Shown here: in pieces, positions 1 to 8,535 of the stretch | How the letters are laid out: each line of letters starts with the position of its first letter | Numbering within the stretch: position 1 is the stretch's first letter | Source: Kitasatospora sp. NBC_00458 | Lineage (GTDB): Bacteria > Actinomycetota > Actinomycetes > Streptomycetales > Streptomycetaceae | Direction of reading: 5' to 3' | Length of the DNA stretch: 64,000 nt | Assembly: GCF_036013975.1 (NCBI RefSeq) | Contig: NZ_CP107904.1 | Span: forward strand, 1,798,001 to 1,862,000 | The notes under the pieces: generated by a model | The model's input: only the letters and a program-made list of their open reading frames with translations | Told to the model about the DNA's origin: nothing | The model's database searches: none | Position numbers and translations under genes: made by a program

Positions 1-381
1 GCGATCCTGCGGGAGCCGAACGCCCGCAACACCGGGCAGAACATCGAGTTCAGCCGCAAGGTCCTGGCCGAGGCCGGCGTCCGAGTGTCCTCGGTGCTGC
101 TCGTCTCGATGCCCTACATGGAACGGCGGGCGTACGCCACCTGCCTCCAGGTCTGGCCGGAGGTGGACGTGGTGTGCACCTCCAGCGCGATGGACCTGCA
201 CGACTACGCGAAATCGATCGGCGACGACCGGCTCGTGATCGACAGCCTGGTGGGTGACCTCCAGCGGGTCATCGAGTACCCGAAGCTCGGCTTCGCCGTC
301 GCCCAGGACGTACCCGGGAGTGTCCACGATGCCTACCAGCGGCTCATCGACGACGGATTCACCAGCCGCCTTCTCCCCTGA
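1..381 (+). CDS. YdcF/DUF218 family protein, 5'-truncated
   Basis: The reading frame is open from the first base and ends at TGA 379-381, so only the last 126 residues are present. The visible part begins with EPNARNTGQNIEFS, matching the DUF218/YdcF signature in which a conserved E, an NT and an N line the pocket. It then has a beta-strand segment (SVLLVSMPYMERRAY) and an alpha/beta tail. Family members are cytoplasmic or membrane-linked proteins with SAM or nucleotide-binding folds, and their reaction is mostly unknown. The next gene starts inside its 3' end, so the two may be translationally coupled. The fold call is fairly safe, but no substrate can be named. Confidence 0.8.
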   Translation, partial: AILREPNARNTGQNIEFSRKVLAEAGVRVSSVLLVSMPYMERRAYATCLQVWPEVDVVCTSSAMDLHDYAKSIGDDRLVIDSLVGDLQRVIEYPKLGFAVAQDVPGSVHDAYQRLIDDGFTSRLLP

Positions 382-1108
382 CCCTCGGCCGGCCCGGCCG
401 GTGTGCGCGATCCACCAGCCCAACTTCTTCCCTCGCCTGTCCACCGTGGCCAAGCTGGCCGGCGCGGATGTGTGGGTGGTCCTGAACGATGTGCAGTTCG
501 CCCGCCGCGACTATCAGCACCGGGCCCGGCTCGGCTCCTTCGCCGACGACAGCCGGGCCTGCTGGCTGACCGTCCCCACCCACCTGCCGGACGGCCGCTC
601 GACGGTGATCCGCGAAGCCCGGGTAGTCGACGCGGCCCTCTCCCGTCGCCGAGTCGAAGGGGTTCTCCACGAGCGGTACCGGGCCAGCCCGACCTGGCCG
701 CTGCTCGCCGAGCGGCTCCAGCCGGTCCTGGAGCTGTTCGAGAACACCGACCGGCTCGCAGAGATCGCGGAGGCGACCACCCGGCTGCTGCTCGACCTGC
801 TCGGATGGAGGGGACGCGTGGTGCACAGCAGCACACTCGCCGCCGGCACAGGGCGGACCCAGCGGCTCGTGGACCTGTGCCGGGCTGTGGGTGCCGCCTC
901 CTACCTGTGCGGCACCGGCGGGGCAAGGTACGTGGAGCCGTTGCTGTTCGCGGATGCCGGGATCGAGCTCCGCCCGTTCTCCGTGCCGGCCTCGGGGGTG
1001 TGGGAGGACGCGCGGTCGGTCAGCGCCGTGCACCCATTGATGGTGCACGGCGCGGCGGCTGTCCGGCACCGTGTCGCAGCGCGGCGTGGACCTGACGCCT
1101 GGCGGTGA
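329..1108 (+). CDS. WbqC-like family protein
   Basis: A protein of 259 residues. After a short low-complexity start it shows CAIHQPNFFP, then DVWVVLNDVQFARRDYQHR, the hallmark N-terminal block of the WbqC family, and later a YLCGTGG motif. WbqC proteins are often found in glycan or natural-product clusters and are proposed to act in amino-sugar or acyl modification, but the reaction is not settled. ATG 329 was chosen because GGGAG lies 8 nt upstream. This makes it overlap the YdcF-like gene by 53 bp. GTG 401 would avoid the overlap but has no visible ribosome site. The pairing with a YdcF-like gene suggests one operon that begins left of the window. Confidence 0.78.
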   Translation: MPTSGSSTTDSPAAFSPDPRPARPVCAIHQPNFFPRLSTVAKLAGADVWVVLNDVQFARRDYQHRARLGSFADDSRACWLTVPTHLPDGRSTVIREARVVDAALSRRRVEGVLHERYRASPTWPLLAERLQPVLELFENTDRLAEIAEATTRLLLDLLGWRGRVVHSSTLAAGTGRTQRLVDLCRAVGAASYLCGTGGARYVEPLLFADAGIELRPFSVPASGVWEDARSVSAVHPLMVHGAAAVRHRVAARRGPDAWR

Positions 1109-1468
1109 GGAAGCGGACACCGGTACTGGCCGCCGGCAATCCGAGCGGCCCCGGCTATGTCCTGATCAGCCGGTCGGCGCCGCTTGGTGGGACCCTTCGC
1201 CGAGCACCAACCGCCGGAGGCCCCGCCCCTCTTCTCCGCAATCAGCTTCAAGCTGATGGGCAATCAGAAAAGTTAGCAACAGGTCAGCGTCGATACGAGC
1301 AAACCTTGCGACAGACGCGTAGACCTGAGAATCAACAGGCCTTGCACCTTGCCTCCCAAGGGGGCGAGTAAGCGAAGCGGAAATCGTTCTGCCATGGACC
1401 TTCAGATGCCCACACAGTCCTGCCGGCAGCGGCGAGCACGAAGACGACCCTCGATTCATCTTCCCAGG
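1109..1468. other. intergenic region, no gene seen
   Basis: These 360 bp separate the ends of two convergent genes. No reading frame here has family features or good codon bias. The stretch around 1260-1400 is noticeably less GC-rich than its surroundings, which could mean decayed or acquired DNA. No strong terminator hairpin was found. Confidence 0.4.
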
Positions 1469-2428
1469 TCAGCGCACCCGCCCTCGCGCCTTCAGGGGGA
1501 TGTCGGGAAGCTCCGGCGCCCTCAGCCGGGCGCCGTCGTAGCCGTGGACTTCGCCGAAGCGGGTGCCGGTCTCCCAGTCGTTGCGGGCGTGGAGGATCTC
1601 GTCGCCGGTGCGGCCGATGAAGTTCCACCACATGACGAGTCTCTCTTCGAAGGGGGTGCCGCCGAGGAGGAGGAGTGAGGCGTCGGTGTGGGCGTGGAGG
1701 GGGAGGTGGGGGCGGCCGGTGCCGAGGTAGAGCATGGCGCCGGGGTCGAGGGGGACGCCGTCGACTTCGGTGTGGCCGGACATGGTGAGGACGGCGTACT
1801 CGAAGTCGGGTTGGAGGGGGAGGCGGAGGCGGGCGCCCCGGGTGAGGGTGAGGTCGGCGCCGACGAGGGGGGTGTGGGTGGTGCCGGGTGAGGTGGCGGT
1901 GTCGAGGGTGCCGAGGATGACGGTGGCGTCGAGGCCGGGGGCGGTGACGTGGGGCAGGTCGGGGTGGTGTTCGAAGGCGGGGTCGGTGTGGCGGTGGCTG
2001 TCGGGGAGGGCGACCCAGAGCTGGGCGCCGTGCAGGAGACGGGCGTGCGGGCGGGGGGATTCCTCGGAGTGGGAGATGGCGCGGCCGGAGGTCATCAGTC
2101 CGAGTTCGCGGGGGCGGACGGTGGTGAGGCTGCCGAGGCTGTCGCGGTGCAGGACCTCGCCCTGGTGGAGCCAGCTGACGGTCTGCAGGCCCATGTGCGG
2201 GTGCGGCGGGACCTGCATGCCCGGCTCGTCGGCGATGTCGTCCGGTCCGTAGTGGTCGACGAAGCACCACGCACCGACCATCCGGCGGCCCAGGCTCGGC
2301 AGCAGCCGGCGCACCACGGTGCTCTCGCCCAGCGCCACCTCGCGGGCCGGCAGGAGGTCCCGCACCGGGCCGGAGCCGGTCTCGCCGCCGCAGGTGGTCG
2401 GGGCGGGCTTGAGATCGAGGTTGCTCAT
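1469..2428 (-). CDS. pirin family protein
   Basis: A protein of 319 residues with the bicupin architecture of pirins. The N-terminal cupin carries the metal-site block HPHMGLQTVSWLHQGEVLHRDS and the following TSGRAISHSEE segment, which together supply the His/His/His/Glu ligands. The C-terminal cupin is more divergent and ends with WNFIGRTGDEI, another typical pirin block. Pirins bind Fe(II) or other metals; some oxidise quercetin and others act as redox-sensing cofactors. The start ATG at 2428 gives MSNLDLKPAP. No partner gene is linked, so the role is inferred only from the family. Confidence 0.93.
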   Translation of the reverse strand: MSNLDLKPAPTTCGGETGSGPVRDLLPAREVALGESTVVRRLLPSLGRRMVGAWCFVDHYGPDDIADEPGMQVPPHPHMGLQTVSWLHQGEVLHRDSLGSLTTVRPRELGLMTSGRAISHSEESPRPHARLLHGAQLWVALPDSHRHTDPAFEHHPDLPHVTAPGLDATVILGTLDTATSPGTTHTPLVGADLTLTRGARLRLPLQPDFEYAVLTMSGHTEVDGVPLDPGAMLYLGTGRPHLPLHAHTDASLLLLGGTPFEERLVMWWNFIGRTGDEILHARNDWETGTRFGEVHGYDGARLRAPELPDIPLKARGRVR

Positions 2429-2496
2429 GTCGCGGATCCACCACCGGGGGGAGGGCGAAGGGCGGGCAGGCCCTGCGGCCGGGCGGCCGTCGGGAT

Positions 2497-2538
2497 CGAT
2501 CCTCCACCCGGACGGGGCGATCCTCCACCCGGGCGGCC
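2497..2538. repeat. 21-bp tandem duplication
   Basis: Two adjacent copies of CGATCCTCCACCCGG(A/G)CGG start at 2497 and 2518. They lie between the pirin start and the end of the esterase gene and encode nothing recognisable. Confidence 0.7.
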
Positions 2539-2578
2539 ACCCGACCGGGGAGGCCGGACCCGGCCCCCGGTGCGGGTG

Positions 2579-3682
2579 TCAGGTGGTGGTGCGGCTGGTC
2601 AGGGCGTTCCCGAGGAAGGAGACCACGTCCGGGAGGATCCGGCGCCAGTACGCGGCGTCGTGCGCCCCGGAGGTGAAGCGGGCCTGGACGGTGTCGCCGA
2701 CCAGCGTGCGGGCGGCGTCGCAGAACGGGTCCTCGGTGCCGCACCAGACGCCGATCGGACGGCCGTGCGGCTGGTCCTGGTGGAGCAGCGGCTCGTGCTC
2801 GCGCCAGTCGGCCTCGTCTCTGAAGACGCCGACCGCCTCGGCGTCGCCCCAGGTGCGGAACAGCGCCGGGCTGAGGGCGGCCACCGGGCCGAAGCCCTCG
2901 CCCCGGTTGCGGGCGTAGCGCAGCGAGCCGAAGCCGCCCATCGAGATGCCCATCGCGGCGCTCGGTGCGCGCAGTCCTCGGGCGGCCAGCCGGCCGGGGA
3001 GTTCGTCGAGCAGCATCCGCTGCGGGTCGTCGCCGGACGGAGTGCGCCGCCAGTACGTGGCGTCGCCGCCGTCGAGGGCGACCACCGCGAACGGGGGGAC
3101 ACCCGCCGCGATGGCGGCGACCAGGATCTGCGGCAGCCCGAGCTCGGTCCACGCCCGGGAGGTGGCGCCGCGCCCGTGGAGGGCGACGCAGACGGGGAGT
3201 TCGGCGGCGGGCGGGACGCCGGGGCCCTGCGGCACGATCGTGATCATCTTCACGGTGGCGCCGTTGCGGGCCGCGGAGCGCTGCTCCTCGGTGCGGAGCG
3301 AGGGGACGACGGCCGGCCCGGCCGGGGTGGCGGTCGTCGAGGGGCTGCCGGATCCGCCCGCTCCGTCGGGCGCGGTGCCTGAGCCGGAGCCGGAGAGAGC
3401 CAGGGTCGCGCCGGTGCCGACGACGGCGAGGCCGCCGAGGCCCAGGCCCGCCCGCAGCAGCCCGCGCCGTCCGGGGCTTCCGGGGCTTGCGGGCCGTCCG
3501 CGCCGCCGGGCGGTACCCGCGGGCCCGGACCCACCCGGCGGCCCGGGGGGACTCGCGGGCGGGTTCCCGGCTCCCGGGGCAGGCTCGTCGGCGCCGAGGG
3601 TGGGCGGCGAGGACGGCGGCGGCGGTACGGCGGGCATGTCGCCCGTTCCGGTCCGTCCACTCCCCTGGTGGTCCCGGTCCAC
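2579..3682 (-). CDS. alpha/beta-hydrolase (esterase D-like) with Tat-type leader
   Basis: A protein of 367 residues. The first 75 or so are rich in Pro/Gly/Ala, followed by GRRGLLRAGLGLGGLAVVG, a twin-arginine type export segment. A low-complexity linker (GSGSGTAPDG) leads to the catalytic domain. That domain shows the oxyanion-hole block VALHGRGATS, the nucleophile elbow GISMGGFGS, and a late GAHDAAYW carrying the likely catalytic His. This resembles the esterase D / mycolyltransferase-like secreted esterases. ATG 3637 (MPAVPPPP) is an alternative start that keeps the Tat motif. Export and an esterase fold are inferred from motifs, and the substrate is unknown. Confidence 0.8.
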   Translation of the reverse strand: MDRDHQGSGRTGTGDMPAVPPPPSSPPTLGADEPAPGAGNPPASPPGPPGGSGPAGTARRRGRPASPGSPGRRGLLRAGLGLGGLAVVGTGATLALSGSGSGTAPDGAGGSGSPSTTATPAGPAVVPSLRTEEQRSAARNGATVKMITIVPQGPGVPPAAELPVCVALHGRGATSRAWTELGLPQILVAAIAAGVPPFAVVALDGGDATYWRRTPSGDDPQRMLLDELPGRLAARGLRAPSAAMGISMGGFGSLRYARNRGEGFGPVAALSPALFRTWGDAEAVGVFRDEADWREHEPLLHQDQPHGRPIGVWCGTEDPFCDAARTLVGDTVQARFTSGAHDAAYWRRILPDVVSFLGNALTSRTTT

Positions 3683-3824
3683 GGTTCTCCCCTCCGACAG
3701 TCAGTCAGCCAGCACTGTACGTCGGGCGGTCGGACCGGTCGCACCGATCCGGTCGCAAGCCGTCAGGAAGCGGCGCAGGAGCGATGGAGAGGGGTGGTGA
3801 ACAGCGGCGAAGAAGGACCGACAG

Positions 3825-3866
3825 CGGCGGATAACGATCGAGAACGGTGGATAACGGTGGACACCG
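3825..3866. repeat. short direct repeats CGG(C/T)GGATAACG
   Basis: CGGCGGATAACG at 3825-3836 and CGGTGGATAACG at 3845-3856 are followed by the related CGGTGGACACCG at 3855-3866. The block lies in the 262-bp gap between the esterase start and the end of rpe, and may hold operator half-sites for the esterase promoter. Confidence 0.5.
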
Positions 3867-3944
3867 GTCGGAAGTCGGCAGGTCGGCCGGTGACCGGTGG
3901 CCGACGGTCACCGCCGACCGCCAGCCGCCGGCCGCCGCAGGCGC

Positions 3945-4628
3945 TCAGTGCGCGCAGGCCCACCAGGCTTCCGACGTCGCCCCGTCCGCGAGGGCGCGCA
4001 GCCCGGCGACCGCCGCGGCCGGGTCCTCCGCGCCGTACACCGCCGAGCCGGCCACGAAGACGTCCGCGCCGGCCTCGGCACAGCGCTCGATGGTGCTCAC
4101 GGACACACCGCCGTCCACCTGGAGCCACAGCTCCAGGCCGTGCTTGGCGATGAGCTCCCGGGTGCGGCGGATCTTCGGGAGCATGATGTCGAGGAACGCC
4201 TGGCCGCCGAAGCCCGGCTCGACGGTCATGATCAGCAGCATGTCCAGTTCGGGCAGCAGGTCCTCGTACGGCTCGATCGGCGTGGCCGGCTTGAGGGCCA
4301 TCGAGGCGCGGGCGCCCTTGGCCCGGATCTCGCGGGCGAGCCGGACCGGCGCGGCGGCCGCCTCGGCGTGGAAGGTGACCGAACCGGCCCCGGCCTCCAC
4401 GTACTGCGGGGCCCAGCGGTCCGGGTCCTCGATCATCAGGTGGCAGTCGAGCGGAATGTCGGTGGACCGGGCGAGCGACTCGACGATCGGCACACCCAGC
4501 GTCAGGTTGGGCACGAAGTGGTTGTCCATCACGTCGACGTGCAGCCAGTCCGAGCCCCTGACGGCCTCGGCCTCCTCGGCGAGCCGGGCGAAGTCCGCGG
4601 ACAGGATGCTGGGGTTGATCTGCGCCAT
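3945..4628 (-). CDS. rpe: ribulose-phosphate 3-epimerase
   Basis: A protein of 227 residues, the normal length. It interconverts ribulose-5-phosphate and xylulose-5-phosphate in the pentose phosphate pathway, in the cytoplasm. The TIM-barrel signatures are all present: NPSILSADF at the N-terminus, [13 protein letters not shown] with the catalytic Asp and a metal His, DCHLMI with the second metal His, TVEPGFGGQ, and LQVDGGVS with the C-terminal catalytic Asp. The phosphate-binding end AGSAVYG is also intact. ATG 4628 starts the canonical [13 protein letters not shown]. It appears monocistronic here. Confidence 0.97.
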   Translation of the reverse strand: MAQINPSILSADFARLAEEAEAVRGSDWLHVDVMDNHFVPNLTLGVPIVESLARSTDIPLDCHLMIEDPDRWAPQYVEAGAGSVTFHAEAAAAPVRLAREIRAKGARASMALKPATPIEPYEDLLPELDMLLIMTVEPGFGGQAFLDIMLPKIRRTRELIAKHGLELWLQVDGGVSVSTIERCAEAGADVFVAGSAVYGAEDPAAAVAGLRALADGATSEAWWACAH

Positions 4629-5137
4629 GGGGCCTGCTACCTCTTCTTGCCTTCGTGCGAGGACCGCCCTGCGCGGGCCGGCCGCGGGGCCGCCCGGGGG
4701 CGTCCTGCGGGCCGTGCTGCGCGGGTCGGCCGTGAGGGTCGTCCTGCGAGGGGCCGGACGCCCGGCTCCGGGCGCCCGGCCCCCATCATCTCGCGCTCCG
4801 TCGCGGGGACGTCACCACCGAGACCTCCCCGTGACCCTCATCACACCCCCGACGGGGTTATCGTGACCGCCGCCGTGGTCATCAGCCTTGTACGACAAGC
4901 CCCGTACGGTGCGGCACCTGCACCGGTACCCTCAACCGGCCCCGACCCGTACCCGTCCCCCCGTCCGCACCCGTCCGCCGCTCCCCGCACCGCGCGCGCA
5001 CCACCCGCAACACCCGCAACGCCCGCGCGCACCGGATGCACCACACCCTGCCGCCCGCACCACCCGTACCACCTGCACCTCCCTGTACCTCCCCGTTCCC
5101 CCGCGCTCCCTGCGCGCCCTCCGAGGAAGGTCTTCCG
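4629..5137. other. long C-rich non-coding region
   Basis: This is the divergent promoter region of rpe and the gene at 5138. The right half (about 4915-5110) is a pyrimidine-rich low-complexity tract built from CCGTACC/CACC(C/T)G words. TTGTACGACAA at 4888-4898 is a short interrupted palindrome that may be an operator. No credible gene was seen. Confidence 0.5.
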
Positions 5138-5995
5138 TTGGCCGATCTGGTCCACCCCGCCCGCGCCCTGTGGTGGCTCTTCGAGCCCGTGCACGCCGTC
5201 ACCTACTTCACCCCCGAGGGCCGCTCCGCGTTCGAGGCGGCCGGGCTCCACGGCGTCGCGCGCGGCTACTTCGGCGGCCGCGCCGCCCCGCTCGGCGCGG
5301 TGGACGCGCCGCCGGTGATCGCCGCGTTCTTCAACTTCGCGCCCGCGCCGATCGAGCGCGCCCTCCCGGCGATCTGGAAGCTGGCCGACCCGGACAAAGC
5401 GCTCGCCGCCCGCTCCGCCGGCGCCTCGGCGGCCCTGGCCCGACTGCTGGAGCACGTGAACCCGGCCCAGGTCGAGCTGGTGGCAGACCTGCTGGAGACC
5501 GCCGTCTCCCGGCTGGACTGCGCCGGCCGCGTGCTGGCCGCCGCCAACGCCGCCCTCCCCCGCCCGGACAGCCTGTACGGGCGGCTCTGGCAGGCGGCCA
5601 CCGTGATGCGCGAGCACCGGGGCGACGGCCACGTCGCCGCGCTGGTCTCCGCCGGACTGGACGGCTGCGAGGCGCTGGTGGTGCGCTGTGCCCTGGACGT
5701 GCGGCGCGAGGTGCTGCAGCCGTTGCGCGGCTGGACCGACGAGGAGTGGGACGCGGCCTCCGCCCGGCTGATCGAGCGGGGCTGGATCACCGAACGCGGC
5801 ACCATCACCGAGTGCGGCCGGATCCGCCACCAGGCGCTGGAGGCCGCCACCGACCTGGCCGCCGCCCGGGTCTGGGAGAACAACCCGCGCGCGGAACTCG
5901 ACCGGCTCGTCGCCGCGCTCAAGCCGATCTCGACGCTCTGTCGCACCGCACTGCCCCCGATCAACCCGATCGGACTCCCGGCCGCCACGGCCTGA
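5138..5995 (+). CDS. SCO6745-like helical protein (MarR-type HTH-related)
   Basis: A protein of 285 residues. The block FEPVHAVTYFTPEGRSAFEAAGL...RGYFGGRAAPLG at the N-terminus and the FNFAP motif are those of the SCO6745-like family, widespread in actinomycetes. A winged-helix-like C-terminal part (DEEWDAASARLIERGWITERGTIT) resembles MarR-type DNA-binding folds. TTG 5138 was chosen because GAGGAAGG lies 7 nt upstream and the upstream codons read only low-complexity Pro/His. Its molecular function is not known. A perfect hairpin closes the transcript 6 nt after the stop. Confidence 0.8.
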   Translation: MADLVHPARALWWLFEPVHAVTYFTPEGRSAFEAAGLHGVARGYFGGRAAPLGAVDAPPVIAAFFNFAPAPIERALPAIWKLADPDKALAARSAGASAALARLLEHVNPAQVELVADLLETAVSRLDCAGRVLAAANAALPRPDSLYGRLWQAATVMREHRGDGHVAALVSAGLDGCEALVVRCALDVRREVLQPLRGWTDEEWDAASARLIERGWITERGTITECGRIRHQALEAATDLAAARVWENNPRAELDRLVAALKPISTLCRTALPPINPIGLPAATA

Positions 5996-6001
5996 CCGGC
6001 C

Positions 6002-6033
6002 CGGGCCCGTACCGCTCCGGCGGTACGGGCCCG
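6002..6033. terminator. perfect 14-bp hairpin terminator
   Basis: CGGGCCCGTACCGC, loop TCCG, then its exact complement, beginning 6 nt after the stop of the SCO6745-like gene. It has no U-tract, as is usual here. It serves the plus-strand gene and possibly the convergent gene at 6074. Confidence 0.9.
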
Positions 6034-6073
6034 CACGGCAGCCGGACCGGCCGCCTCCGGCAGGATCGGCCCG

Positions 6074-6688
6074 CTACTCCCCCGCGGGGCCGGCGCCACC
6101 CGACCCCGCCGCCCCTTCGCGGGCACCGGCCGACGGCGCGGCGGGGGAGTTCCCGGTGGCGGAGTTCCCGGTGGCCGCCTTCCCGCCCCCGCCTCCCGAC
6201 CGGAAGGCGAACCGGTCCGCGGCCCGCCGCCCCCGGCTCGCCAGCGGCAGCACTCCGGTGGCACCGGCCAGCCCGAAGGGCGGCATGTCGAAGTAGATCG
6301 ACTCGTACGACCCCTCCGGCACGACGTACGTCTCGTGCCAGAGCCCGACGTTCCCGCGCGCCCGGCCCGCCTTCACCTTGCGGTTGAGCATCCCCCAGGC
6401 CTTGTGGTGGAAGGCGTCCGGCGCGGCCGCGTACCGGTACAGGCTCTCCTTCGACTCCCAGTACTGGACGACGTAGTAGGTGCGCGGCGAGGCGGTCAGC
6501 AGGATGCGCCCGCGCAGTCCGCGCCTCGGGTCCCGGGCGAGTTCGTGGAGCATCCGGAACATCGCCAGCATCACCGGGCCCCAGTGGTGGACGGCCCAGA
6601 ACCGGTTGATCCGCATTCCGATGAGCAGGACCACGGTGTCTCCGGCCGCGGCCGCGGTGGTGTAGCCCGGAGTGGGTTTCGCGAACAC
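6074..6688 (-). CDS. DUF4188 family protein
   Basis: A protein of 204 residues. The first 150 match DUF4188: MRINRFWAVHHWGPVMLAMFRML, then TYYVVQYWESKESLYRYA and HHKAWGMLNRKV, with GLWHETYVV. This fold is a dimeric alpha/beta-barrel relative of stress-response heme-binding and monooxygenase proteins. The last 50 residues are a Gly/Ala-rich tail that contains a GNSATGNS duplication and is probably disordered. The adjacent TetR gene and a palindrome in front of this gene suggest local repression. The enzymatic role is not known. Confidence 0.8.
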   Translation of the reverse strand: MFAKPTPGYTTAAAAGDTVVLLIGMRINRFWAVHHWGPVMLAMFRMLHELARDPRRGLRGRILLTASPRTYYVVQYWESKESLYRYAAAPDAFHHKAWGMLNRKVKAGRARGNVGLWHETYVVPEGSYESIYFDMPPFGLAGATGVLPLASRGRRAADRFAFRSGGGGGKAATGNSATGNSPAAPSAGAREGAAGSGGAGPAGE

Positions 6689-6734
6689 GTCTGCCCCCGG
6701 TTCCCTGCGCCGTCGGCGCAGTCGTCCGCCGTCA

Positions 6735-6751
6735 TGTGAGCAGTGATTACA
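6735..6751. promoter_or_regulatory. imperfect 17-bp palindrome, candidate TetR operator
   Basis: TGTGAGCAGTGATTACA reads TGT-A-CA-TG-T-ACA symmetrically. It lies 46 bp upstream of the DUF4188 start and just after the end of a TetR-type gene, the usual place and size for such an operator. Confidence 0.45.
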
Positions 6752-6803
6752 TCAGCGCACACCGACCCGGTCAACCCTCCGCGCAAGCACAAGAGCCTTA
6801 CTT

Positions 6804-7406
6804 TCAGGGTTGGTTGGCGACTCCCCGCCCGAAGGTGTCCAGCACCTGCACGGCGACCTCCTCCGCCTTCTCCACCGGGAGGTACCCGTCCGCGATCATC
6901 TGCGCCAGCCCGTACACCAGCGCCTGTCCCGCCAGCCCCACCAGTGCCGGGTCACCGGGCCGCAGCCTCCCGGCCTCCTGGTCCGCGACGATCACCTCGC
7001 CGTACGCCTCGTTCAGCCCGGACAGCCGCTCCCGCAGCTCCGGATGCCGGGACGGCGCGAACACCCGCGAACGCACCAGCTCGAAGCGGTGCGGGTAACG
7101 GATCGCGTACCGGACGAAGCCCAGCCCGACGGCCCGCAGCGCCGACCCCTCGCTCGACTCCACCTCGGCCCACTGCCAGCGCTCGAAGTCCGCCAGCACC
7201 CGGTCCGCCACCGCCGTCAACAACGCCTGGCGGTCGGCGAAATGACGGAACGGCGCCCCCGCCGACACACCGGCCCGCCGGGCCACCTCGCGCATGCTGA
7301 TCTTGTCCTGGCCCTGCTCGTCCAGGAGCTCGAACGCCACTCCGACCAGCGCCTCGGGCAGCGCCCCGTGGTGGTAACTCCCCCGCCCTGCGGGCCTCTC
7401 CGTCAT
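6804..7406 (-). CDS. TetR/AcrR family regulator with WHG-type C-terminal domain
   Basis: A protein of 200 residues. The start RGSYHHGALPEALVGVAFELLDEQG and the HTH ISMREVARRAGVSAGAPFRHFADRQALL are characteristic of the TetR subgroup that carries a WHG C-terminal domain. The downstream residues FVRYAIRYPHRFELVRS also fit that domain. It should bind a palindromic operator and release it with a small hydrophobic ligand. Transcribed in the same direction, it ends 115 bp before the start of the DUF4188 gene, which is the probable target. Confidence 0.92.
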   Translation of the reverse strand: MTERPAGRGSYHHGALPEALVGVAFELLDEQGQDKISMREVARRAGVSAGAPFRHFADRQALLTAVADRVLADFERWQWAEVESSEGSALRAVGLGFVRYAIRYPHRFELVRSRVFAPSRHPELRERLSGLNEAYGEVIVADQEAGRLRPGDPALVGLAGQALVYGLAQMIADGYLPVEKAEEVAVQVLDTFGRGVANQP

Positions 7407-7476
7407 GTCCGCAGTGCTACCAGCTACCCACCAGTCGGTCCAACCGGCTCCCGGCCGCCCCGGCAGCCGACGGCGA

Positions 7477-7588
7477 CGGGACCGGAACCGGGACCGAGCC
7501 AGGGACGGCCGGGGCGGCCAGGGCGGGACCGGGCCAGGGACGGCCGGGACCGGGACCGGGACCGGGCCAGGGCCAGGGCCGCGAAGGG
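7477..7588. repeat. GGGACCG/GGCCAGGG simple repeats
   Basis: A run of GGGACCGGGACC and GGGCCAGGGACGGCC words between the TetR start and the end of the ArsR gene. It is low-complexity DNA without a gene. Confidence 0.6.
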
Positions 7589-7598
7589 CCGCTCCGGC

Positions 7599-7925
7599 TC
7601 ACTCCTCCGGCTCGGCCACCAGGATTCCCAGCAGCCCGGGGAACCGCTGCTCGACGTCGGCCCGCCGCAGGGTGGCCATCCGGCTGTTGCCGCGGTCGAC
7701 CTGCCGGATCAGCCCGGCCTCCCGCAGGGCGCGGAAGTGGTAGGTGACGGTGGCCTTGGAGACCGGCAGCGCGAAGGAGCTGCACGTCCGCGCCGTGCCG
7801 TCGGGCGCCGCAGCCAGCTCGCGCACCACCCTGCGGCGCAGCGGATCGGCGAGCGCCGAGAGCACCGGGCCCAGCGCGATCTCCTCGACGCTCGGGTGGC
7901 CTTCGTCGTCCGGCACGGGGAGCAC
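7599..7925 (-). CDS. ArsR-type winged-helix regulator
   Basis: A protein of 108 residues, typical for the family. It shows LSALADPLRRRVVRELAAA, the recognition helix region VSKATVTYHFRALREAGLI, and the wing RQVDRGNSRMATLRRADVE. Only one Cys (in ARTCSSF) is present, so the classical CxC metal site is absent and sensing is probably not arsenite-type. It is divergent from a quinol-monooxygenase-like gene, with a shared promoter region full of GGTAC/GTACC half-sites. It therefore most likely represses itself and that gene. Confidence 0.93.
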   Translation of the reverse strand: MLPVPDDEGHPSVEEIALGPVLSALADPLRRRVVRELAAAPDGTARTCSSFALPVSKATVTYHFRALREAGLIRQVDRGNSRMATLRRADVEQRFPGLLGILVAEPEE

Positions 7926-7933
7926 CTCCCTTC

Positions 7934-8013
7934 AGGTACGGATTGCATCGTACCTACAGGTTCGATAGCGTCCGGAAGGTACGAGATTTCCTGTACCTGC
8001 TTTCCTGTACCTG
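7934..8013. promoter_or_regulatory. cluster of five AGGTAC/GTACCT half-sites
   Basis: AGGTACG (7934-7940) and CGTACCT (7949-7955) form a perfect inverted repeat with an 8-bp spacer. AGGTAC (7977-7982) pairs with GTACCT (7993-7998). The block TTTCCTGTACCTG occurs twice, at 7987-7999 and 8001-8013. These lie between the divergent ArsR and monooxygenase starts and are probably the ArsR binding array. Confidence 0.7.
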
Positions 8014-8030
8014 TCGAGGGGGAGACCCGC

Positions 8031-8375
8031 ATGTCCCAGCCGTTCACGCTCGTCGGCACCGCCCGCCCCAAGCCCGAGCGCGCCGAGGAGCTGAAGCAGC
8101 TCCTGCTCTCGTTCGTCGAGCCCACCCGCCAGGAGCCCGGCTGCCTGGAGTACCACTTCCACGAGGACCGCGACGAGCCGGGCGTCTTCGTCTTCTACGA
8201 GGCCTGGCGCTCGCAGGCCGACCTCGACGCCCACCTCGCGCTCCCCCACCTGCGGGCCTTCTGGGAGCAGCGGATGGACTACCTGGAGACCGACCTCGAC
8301 ATCCGCTTCCTCACCATGCACAGCCCCTACGAGGGGAGCAGCCGGACGGGAGCGTCCGCCACGGCACCCCGGTGA
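8031..8375 (+). CDS. putative quinol monooxygenase (ABM domain)
   Basis: A protein of 114 residues with one antibiotic-biosynthesis-monooxygenase (ABM) ferredoxin-like fold. Landmarks are FVEPTRQEPGCLEYHFHEDRDEPGVFVFYEAW, the YgiN-type signature, and HLALPHLRAFWE. YgiN-like proteins dimerise and oxidise quinols without a bound cofactor. The start ATG 8031 follows GAGGGGGAG. It is divergent from an ArsR-type gene, which is the likely repressor, suggesting induction by a quinone or electrophile. The last 12 or so residues are low-complexity. Confidence 0.9.
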   Translation: MSQPFTLVGTARPKPERAEELKQLLLSFVEPTRQEPGCLEYHFHEDRDEPGVFVFYEAWRSQADLDAHLALPHLRAFWEQRMDYLETDLDIRFLTMHSPYEGSSRTGASATAPR

Positions 8376-8430
8376 CCGCCACCGACCGCACCCGCTCCGC
8401 CACCACCCGCCCCGTCCGCCGTCACGACCG

Positions 8431-8467
8431 CGTCCACCTGCCCGGGCACGCGCCGGGCAGGTGGACG
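8431..8467. terminator. perfect 15-bp bidirectional terminator
   Basis: CGTCCACCTGCCCGG, a 7-nt loop and its exact complement, between the convergent monooxygenase and aldo/keto reductase genes. Confidence 0.9.
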
Positions 8468-8535
8468 GCTCCGAACGGGCACACCGAACGGACCGGGGCC
8501 CGAACGGACACCCCGGTCGAACAGTCGCGGGCGGC

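Noticed and set aside
4915..5137. Pyrimidine-rich tract as a Pro/His-rich protein start fused to the SCO6745-like gene
   Set aside because: TTG 5138 has a good ribosome site at the conserved start. The upstream codons are repetitive and not conserved in character.
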